Shown: positions 58,911-64,000 of the stretch, piece after piece
Numbering within the stretch: the first letter of the stretch is position 1
How the letters are laid out: each line of letters opens with the position of its first letter
The notes under the pieces: generated by a model
What the model was told of the DNA's origin: nothing
Database searches by the model: none
Seen by the model: the letters and a program-made list of their open reading frames with translations, nothing else
Program-made: the position numbers and the translations under genes
Source: Hymenobacter sp. UV11
Lineage (GTDB): Bacteria; Bacteroidota; Bacteroidia; Cytophagales; Hymenobacteraceae
Length of the DNA: 64,000 nt
Assembly (NCBI RefSeq): GCF_004684095.1
Contig: NZ_SRII01000014.1
Span: 1 to 64,000, forward strand
Direction of reading: 5' to 3'

Positions 58911-59849
58911 TTACCCAATCTTGGGCAGGCGCTGCTCCAGCTGCGGGCGCAGGTGCTTGTGCTGGGTGGGCAGCATCAGGTGGGTGCCCAGTTCGGCCAG
59001 GGGCTCGTCCACGGCGAAGCCGGGGTTTTCCGTGGCCAGCTCGAACAGCACCCCGCCCGGCTCGCGAAAGTATACCGAGTGGAAGTAGTCGCGGTCAATC
59101 TGGGGGGTAGGCTGCATGCCCTTGGCAATGAGCTTCCGGCGGAAGTACAACTCAGCCTCGTCGTCTTTCACCCGAAAAGCAATGTGGTGCACCGAACCGC
59201 CGGCCGTGATGGCGCGGGCCTCGCCGGGGGCCGCTACCAGGTCGATGTACTGCGCCCCGCCCGGCACCGTGTCCGTTACGTAGCGGCTGCGGTTGACGTG
59301 GGTTTCCAGTAAGGTATAGCCGAATACGTCGGTCAGGATTTCGGCGGTGGCTTGGGGGTCGGCCAGCGTGAGCGTGACGGTGTGGAAGCCTCGCGTGGCT
59401 ACGGTGGCCCCTACTTCGGAGGTCGTCCAGGGCGTGCGCGGGTCGGGCATTTTCGACGCAATCAACTCAAATTTCAGGCCATCGGGGTCCAGAAACGTGA
59501 GGTACTGCTCGCCAAACTTCTCACTGGGCTTGTTGTAGGTTACGCCGTTAGCCTCGAAGCGCTGCATCCAGAAATCGAAGCTGCCGGCCGGCACCGAGTA
59601 GCCGATTTCGGTGGCCTGGCCGGTGCCGCGCCGCCCGGCCGTGATGTGCTCCCAGGGAAAGAACGTGAGAATGGTACCAGCCGAGCCGGTTTCGTCGCCG
59701 AAGTAGAAATGGTAGGTGCCGGGGTCGTCGAAGTTAACGGTTTTCTTCACGAAGCGCAACCCCAGGACCCTCGTGTAGAAGTCGTAGTTGCGCGGGGCAT
59801 TGCCCGCAATGGCCGTGACGTGGTGCAGGCCCAGAATGCGAGGTTCCAT
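58911..59849 (-). CDS. MhqO-like ring-cleaving dioxygenase (VOC family)
   Basis: A 312-residue protein of two tandem vicinal-oxygen-chelate modules. Module 1 starts LGLHHVTAIAGNAPRNYDFYTRVLGLRFVKKTVNFDD; module 2 contains RGFHTVTLTLADPQATAEILTDVFGY. Metal-ligand His residues are HH in module 1 and VHHIAF in module 2, and Glu in GVLFELATENPGF. MhqO-type enzymes open catechol/hydroquinone rings in quinone detoxification. ATG 59849 is used; 59861 is an alternative. It lies downstream of the MaoC gene by 39 bp, in the same operon. Confidence 0.82.
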   Translation of the reverse strand: MEPRILGLHHVTAIAGNAPRNYDFYTRVLGLRFVKKTVNFDDPGTYHFYFGDETGSAGTILTFFPWEHITAGRRGTGQATEIGYSVPAGSFDFWMQRFEANGVTYNKPSEKFGEQYLTFLDPDGLKFELIASKMPDPRTPWTTSEVGATVATRGFHTVTLTLADPQATAEILTDVFGYTLLETHVNRSRYVTDTVPGGAQYIDLVAAPGEARAITAGGSVHHIAFRVKDDEAELYFRRKLIAKGMQPTPQIDRDYFHSVYFREPGGVLFELATENPGFAVDEPLAELGTHLMLPTQHKHLRPQLEQRLPKIG

Positions 59850-59888
59850 GTGGGTAATCAAGTAAAGAGGTGAAAGGAAATAAGCGGC

Positions 59889-60389
59889 CTAAGCGGCCGG
59901 CGTAGTGCGCAGCAAATACGTGTGCTGGCCGCTGAGCACCAGCTCACCGCGCTGGTTGTGAACGGTGGCCGCCGTGACCACGGTGCCGGTAGCGCCCCGC
60001 GGAATAAGGTCGGTGATTTGCAGGGCCGGGTAGAGGGTATCACCGGCGTGGACTTCGCCCAGAAATCGGCACGACACCTCCGTGAAGGCAATAAACACTT
60101 CGCCAATGACGTGCGGAAACAACGTGGCCCCCGGCGCGGTAAAGGCCAGCACCTGCAAGCCGTGCACCACCGGGGCGCTGTGGCCGTGGCGCCGGGCCCA
60201 CTCGGCATCGTAGTGCACGGGGTGGTTATCGCACGACACGGTTTGGAAGGCGGCCGAGTGCGCGTCGGTGAGCGTGCGGCTGGGCGCGCGAAACACCTCG
60301 CCGATTTCAAGCTGCTCGAAGGTGCGCGCGGGCACCAGCAGGAAATTCAGCGGGTCGAACGGAACGGGAGCGGGGGCAGTATCGGCCAT
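59889..60389 (-). CDS. MaoC-like hotdog-fold dehydratase
   Basis: A 166-residue single hotdog protein. FEQLEIGEVFRAPSRTLTDAHSAAFQTVSCDNHPVHYDAEWARRHGHSAPVVHGLQVL carries the R-hydratase-type Asp/His pair (D-NHPVHYD). MaoC proteins hydrate enoyl-CoA or related substrates. The middle gene of the hydrolase - MaoC - dioxygenase operon, 14 bp after the hydrolase gene; it could act on ring-cleavage products. Confidence 0.82.
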   Translation of the reverse strand: MADTAPAPVPFDPLNFLLVPARTFEQLEIGEVFRAPSRTLTDAHSAAFQTVSCDNHPVHYDAEWARRHGHSAPVVHGLQVLAFTAPGATLFPHVIGEVFIAFTEVSCRFLGEVHAGDTLYPALQITDLIPRGATGTVVTAATVHNQRGELVLSGQHTYLLRTTPAA

Positions 60390-60403
60390 GAGAGGAAAAG
60401 AAT

Positions 60404-61036
60404 TTAGTGGCTTGGTACCGGTTTAAAAATCAACTCACTAGCCAGCGACAACTGCGGCTGCGTGACGGTGTGGCCCATGCCGGGGGTAATCTGCTCCGTG
60501 ACGGCGGCCCCTAGGGTGGTGATCAGGGCGGCGGAGGCGCGCACCCGCGCGGCGGGCACGTGGGGGTCGGGGTCGGCACTGGCCAGCAGGCAGGGCGTGC
60601 CGCCGAAGTCGCCGGCGTAGCGTTCCGGGTACACCTGGTCGCCGATGAGGCCGCCCGTGAAGGCCGCTACCCCGCCGTAGCGGGTGGCGTGGCGGGCGGC
60701 GTACTCCAGCGTGAGGCAGGCTCCCTGCGAAAAGCCGAGCAGGTAGGTGCGCGCGGGGTCAATGCCGTGGCTGGCGGCTAGGGCCACGGCCCGGCCCACG
60801 GCGGCCAGCGCCGCCGTCAGGTACGGCTCATTATGGGCGGGCGGGGCCAGAAACGACTGCGGGTACCAGCTGTGGCCGGTGGCCTGCGGGGCCAGCAGGG
60901 CGTAGTCGGCCACCGGCAGGTAGCGGGCCAGCGCAAGAATATCGACCGCTGAGCTGCCGCGGCCGTGCAGCAGAATCAGGGCGTGGGAGGCCGTGGCCAG
61001 CGGCTGGCCGGCCAGGGTGAGGGGGGAATCGTGCAT
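60404..61036 (-). CDS. MhqD-like alpha/beta hydrolase (phospholipase/carboxylesterase)
   Basis: A 210-residue esterase. Oxyanion region LILLHGRGSSAVD, nucleophile Ser in LLGFSQGACLTLEYA, Asp in LLASADPDPHVP and His in GMGHTVTQPQ complete the triad. The reading frame is open to 61327, but only the ATG at 61036 gives a normal esterase length and start. With MhqO-like, MaoC and WrbA genes it recalls the Bacillus mhq genes for quinone stress. Confidence 0.82.
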   Translation of the reverse strand: MHDSPLTLAGQPLATASHALILLHGRGSSAVDILALARYLPVADYALLAPQATGHSWYPQSFLAPPAHNEPYLTAALAAVGRAVALAASHGIDPARTYLLGFSQGACLTLEYAARHATRYGGVAAFTGGLIGDQVYPERYAGDFGGTPCLLASADPDPHVPAARVRASAALITTLGAAVTEQITPGMGHTVTQPQLSLASELIFKPVPSH

Positions 61037-61095
61037 AAGCGAAGTTGGCCGCGAAGCCGGTAGGAAGGGGCAAAGGTGCGTGCGCGCGGGAGGTA

Positions 61096-61199
61096 GCGGC
61101 AAGGTGCAAACCACGGCTTCAGCAGTACAAATACTGGCTGCGGGGCGGCCGGGCGGCCCATGATTTATACCCCCGAAGCCGTGGTTTGCACCTTGTTGC
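61096..61199. promoter_or_regulatory. Long inverted repeat in a divergent promoter region
   Basis: Arms of about 25 bp (core AAGGTGCAAACCACGGCTTC and its complement, one mismatch outward) separated by 54 bp. It lies between the divergent hydrolase operon and the isochorismatase gene. Its position suggests an operator pair for one regulator acting on both directions, or a small non-coding element. Confidence 0.5.
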
Positions 61200-61282
61200 C
61201 GGTAGGGGCTGGCCAGACCTTTGAAAGAGCGTTTTGCAGGTGCAGCGCAGGTGCATTCACTCCTTTCATTTAAGTAGTTACC

Positions 61283-61936
61283 ATGGACATTCATCCTTCT
61301 TCCCAGCTCCTCGACCCCCAAAACCACGCCCTATTGCTCATCGATTTTGAGGGGCAGATGGCCTTCGCTACTAGTAGCATTGGCATGAGCGAGCTGCGCA
61401 CCAACGCGGCCATTCTCGCGGGGGGCTCGCGCATTTTCAACGTGCCCACCATCGTGACGACGGTGCTGGAGCACGCCTTTAGCGGCCCTACGTTTCCGGA
61501 AATCACGGAGGTGTACCCGCCGGCCACCACGCCCTACCTCGACCGCACAACCATGAACACCTGGGAAGACGCGGCCTGCAACCAAGCCATCAAGGCCACT
61601 GGCAAGCAGAAGCTGGTGATGGCCGGCCTCTGGACGGGCGTGTGCATTGTGGGGCCGGCCTTGTCGGCGCTGGCCGAAAACTTCGAGGTCTACGTGATTG
61701 CCGATGCCTGCGGCGACGTGACGCCCGAAGCCCACGAGCGGGCCATGCAACGGATGGTGCAGGCCGGCGTGCGCCCGATGACGGCCGTGCAGTACGTGCT
61801 GGAGCTGCAGCGCGACTGGGCCCGCCAGGAAACCTACCCGGCCGTGACGGACCTGATGAAGAAGTACGGCGGCGGCTACGGCCTGGGCATTCAGTACGCC
61901 CACAACATGCTGAAGCAGCACGAAGTAGCGGCCTAA
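61283..61936 (+). CDS. Isochorismatase-family cysteine hydrolase (YcaC-like)
   Basis: A 217-residue protein with the catalytic Asp in LLLIDFEGQM (about residue 21) and the nucleophilic Cys in AGLWTGVCIVGPAL. HERAMQRMVQAGV is typical of YcaC-like members. These hydrolyse amides or related bonds; the true substrate is unknown. It lies 63 bp upstream of the amidohydrolase gene, probably the same operon, so the two may act in sequence on a nitrogen compound. Confidence 0.85.
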   Translation: MDIHPSSQLLDPQNHALLLIDFEGQMAFATSSIGMSELRTNAAILAGGSRIFNVPTIVTTVLEHAFSGPTFPEITEVYPPATTPYLDRTTMNTWEDAACNQAIKATGKQKLVMAGLWTGVCIVGPALSALAENFEVYVIADACGDVTPEAHERAMQRMVQAGVRPMTAVQYVLELQRDWARQETYPAVTDLMKKYGGGYGLGIQYAHNMLKQHEVAA

Positions 61937-61999
61937 AACGGCTTGGCAATGCTCGCTGGGCGTGCTCCGGCACTTCTCCCCTACCCCCCTTTTTTTGCT

Positions 62000-63910
62000 A
62001 TGCCTGCTTCCCTGATTCTGTATAATGGCCGCATTCACACCGTGGACCCGGCCAACCCCGCCGCCACGGCCGTAGCCATCGAAGCCGGCCGGTTTGTGGC
62101 CGTGGGCGACGACGCTGCGGTAATGCCGCTCGGTGGCGAGGCCACGGTGCGCATCGACCTGCAAGGCAAGCGGGCCATTCCGGGACTTAACGACTCGCAC
62201 ATTCACCTGATTCGGGGCGGGCTCAACTACAACCTGGAGCTGCGCTGGGACGGCGTGCCCTCGCTGGCCGATGCCCTGCGCCTGCTGGCCGCGCAGGTGG
62301 CCCGTACCCCCACCCCGCAGTGGGTGCGCGTGGTGGGCGGCTGGACGGAAATGCAGTTTGCCGAGCGCCGCATGCCCACGCTCGACGAGCTGAACGCCAT
62401 CGCGCCCGACACGCCAGTGTTCATTATGCACCTCTACGACCGGGCCCTGCTGAACCGGGCCGCGCTGCGAGCCGTGGGCTACACCCGCGCCACGCCCGCG
62501 CCCCCCGGCGGGCAGGTTCAGAAGGACAGCCGCGGCGAGCCCACCGGCCTGCTGCTGGCTACGCCCAACGCCATGATTCTGTATTCGACCCTGGCCAAAG
62601 GCCCCAAGCTCGGCCACGAGCACCAGGTAAACTCGACCCGCCACTTTATGCGCGAGCTGAACCGCTTCGGCCTCACGAGCGTAATTGACGCGGGCGGCGG
62701 CTTCCAGAACTATCCCGATGACTACCAGGTGATTCAGGAGCTGCACGACGCCGGGCAGCTCACCCTGCGCATCGCCTACAACCTGTTTACGCAGCGGCCC
62801 AAGCAGGAGTACGAGGACTTCGAGGCCTGGACCAACTCGGTGCGGCTGCGTCAGGGCGACGACATGTACCGCCACAACGGGGCCGGCGAGATGCTGGTGT
62901 TTTCGGCCGCCGACTTCGAGGACTTTCTCCAGCCCCGCCCCGACCTGCCCGCTACGATGGAGACCGAGCTGGCGCGGGTGGTGCGCCTGCTGGTCGAAAA
63001 CCGCTGGCCTTTTCGGCTGCACGCCACGTATAACGAGAGTATTACGCGCTTTCTGAACGTGTTTGAGCAGGTTAACCGCGAGGTGCCCTTCGACGGGCTA
63101 CCCTGGATATTTGACCACGCCGAAACCATCGACGAACGCAACATTGACCGGGTGCGGGCCCTGGGCGGCGGCATCGCGGTGCAGGACCGCATGGCTTTTC
63201 AGGGCGAGTATTTCACGGAGCGCTACGGGGCCGCGGCCGCGCAGCACACGCCGCCCATCCAGCGGATGCTGGCCGCTGGCCTGCCCGTGGGGGCCGGTAC
63301 CGACGCCACTCGCGTGAGCAGCTACAACCCCTGGCTGGCCCTGTATTGGCTGACCGCCGGCAAAACCGTGGGCGGCCTACCCCTCTACCCGGAGGCCACC
63401 CGCCTGAGCCGCGCCACGGCGCTGGAATTGTACACGCGGGGCAGCGCCTGGTTTTCGAGCGAACAGGACACAAAAGGCAGCATCAAGGTGGGGCAGCTGG
63501 CCGACCTGGCAGTGCTCGACCAGGACTATTTTACAGTGAATGAGGAGGTTATCAAGCAGATTGAGGCGGAGATGACCATCGTGGGCGGTACCATCGTGTA
63601 CGCCAAGGGCGGCTTCGGTCCCGCGCCGCTGCCCATCCTGCCCGACTGGTCGCCCACGGTTATCCGCCCCGGCTACTACCCTGCCAACCCGACCTACCGC
63701 GTGACGGCCAACCGCCCGCCGGCCGCCGACAGTCCCGCCGCTGGGGCCGCCCGCGCCGCCCAGCGCCAAGTGCTTGCGCAGGTGCACTGCTGCGCCGGAG
63801 CCTGCGATGTGCACGGCCACGCCCACGACCAGGCCCGCCTAAGTAACGTGCCGGTCAACAACTACACCGCCTTCTGGGGCGCGCTCGGCTGCTCCTGCTT
63901 CGCTTTTTAG
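62000..63910 (+). CDS. YtcJ-like amidohydrolase with Cys/His-rich C-terminal tail
   Basis: A 636-residue amidohydrolase_3 protein, MPASLILYNGRIHTVDPANP. Metal ligands include NDSHIHLIRGG (HxH), RLHATYN and WIFDHAETID, with Asp in GAGTDATRVSSYNPW. The last about 50 residues add a Cys/His cluster (VHCCAGACDVHGHAH and GCSCFAF) that is not part of the usual fold and could bind an extra metal. The start at 62000 was chosen over 61943 by family match. It is co-oriented with the isochorismatase-like gene. Confidence 0.85.
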   Translation: MPASLILYNGRIHTVDPANPAATAVAIEAGRFVAVGDDAAVMPLGGEATVRIDLQGKRAIPGLNDSHIHLIRGGLNYNLELRWDGVPSLADALRLLAAQVARTPTPQWVRVVGGWTEMQFAERRMPTLDELNAIAPDTPVFIMHLYDRALLNRAALRAVGYTRATPAPPGGQVQKDSRGEPTGLLLATPNAMILYSTLAKGPKLGHEHQVNSTRHFMRELNRFGLTSVIDAGGGFQNYPDDYQVIQELHDAGQLTLRIAYNLFTQRPKQEYEDFEAWTNSVRLRQGDDMYRHNGAGEMLVFSAADFEDFLQPRPDLPATMETELARVVRLLVENRWPFRLHATYNESITRFLNVFEQVNREVPFDGLPWIFDHAETIDERNIDRVRALGGGIAVQDRMAFQGEYFTERYGAAAAQHTPPIQRMLAAGLPVGAGTDATRVSSYNPWLALYWLTAGKTVGGLPLYPEATRLSRATALELYTRGSAWFSSEQDTKGSIKVGQLADLAVLDQDYFTVNEEVIKQIEAEMTIVGGTIVYAKGGFGPAPLPILPDWSPTVIRPGYYPANPTYRVTANRPPAADSPAAGAARAAQRQVLAQVHCCAGACDVHGHAHDQARLSNVPVNNYTAFWGALGCSCFAF

Positions 63911-63935
63911 AGAGAAACGCCCTTCCCGGCTCGTC

Positions 63936-64000
63936 ATGCTTGACTTCTTCAAAACGCTGCTTTATTCCGACCTGGGCAGCGCCCTCAACAACTGGGCGCT
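63936..64000 (+). CDS. Start of a further gene (partial)
   Basis: ATG at 63936 opens MLDFFKTLLYSDLGSALNNWA and runs off the window end. It is 25 bp after the amidohydrolase stop, so likely the same operon. It is too short to identify. Confidence 0.5.
   Translation, partial: MLDFFKTLLYSDLGSALNNWA

Noticed and set aside
1..64000. CRISPR array, tRNA or rRNA genes
   Set aside because: No series of regularly spaced repeats and no cloverleaf or rRNA-like sequence was noticed on reading; a tRNAscan/CRISPR search was not possible.

Overview
The window looks like a chromosome segment of a high-GC member of the Bacteroidota, most likely Hymenobacter or a close relative (Cytophagales). The evidence is the set of protein families: a Bacteroidota-type RpoD, LytS/LytTR and OmpR two-component pairs, DUF4369-thioredoxin fusions, haem-binding cytochrome P460 and paired HxlR/NmrA modules. 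One clear TTTG-N21-TANNTTTG promoter supports this. The genus is an inference from style, not from a marker gene.

Layout. 1-0.8 kb: the end of an IS3-family element, next to an IS630-type relic that cut off the gene of an exported protein. 1-8 kb: a divergent qorB/qorR-like module, a YdjM-like membrane protein, two SDR/epimerase proteins, a Crp-type regulator and a protein with diadenylate-cyclase-like motifs. 8-26 kb: household genes (M28 peptidase, sigma factor, two two-component systems, TlpA-like thiol proteins, cupin, cytochrome P460, a second qorB/qorR module) mixed with two serine recombinases and one tyrosine recombinase. 26-33 kb: Nudix, TPR protein, a second M28 peptidase, an HExxH protein, a MITE-like repeat and DinB.

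33.3-54.7 kb is a dense defence island, visibly lower in GC than its flanks, with a serine-recombinase relic at its left edge. In order it holds: (i) a CapH/CapP-like regulator pair (XRE plus ImmA/IrrE peptidase) divergent from a three-gene operon of a two-repeat DUF1508/YegP-like protein, a Cap2-like E2-E1 fusion and a Cap3-like JAMM peptidase, with no CD-NTase; (ii) a long prokaryotic Argonaute with a degenerate PIWI active site, overlapping a gene for a two-TM partner; (iii) a type IIG (MmeI-like) restriction-methylation enzyme; (iv) a PLD-fold protein with a DinG/Rad3-like helicase-nuclease; (v) an AlbA_2/ATPase protein; (vi) a 1450-residue STAND ATPase with an N-terminal PD-(D/E)xK nuclease (Avs-like). 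Unit (i) is the best candidate for an undescribed system: regulator, ligase and deconjugase look like type II CBASS, but the position of the cyclase is taken by a small protein with a lysine-free Gly/Ser/Pro-rich C-terminal tail.

55-64 kb: an FAD monooxygenase, an M17 N-domain protein, a decayed Omp85 gene, then a quinone/electrophile detoxification cluster (WrbA, MhqO-like dioxygenase, MaoC protein, MhqD-like hydrolase), divergent from an isochorismatase-like hydrolase, a YtcJ-like amidohydrolase and the start of a further gene.

A recurring architectural feature is a long inverted repeat between convergent genes (2.6, 10.0, 23.7, 37.9 and 58.8 kb; up to 42-bp arms). These probably act as bidirectional terminators. 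No tRNA, rRNA or CRISPR array was seen.
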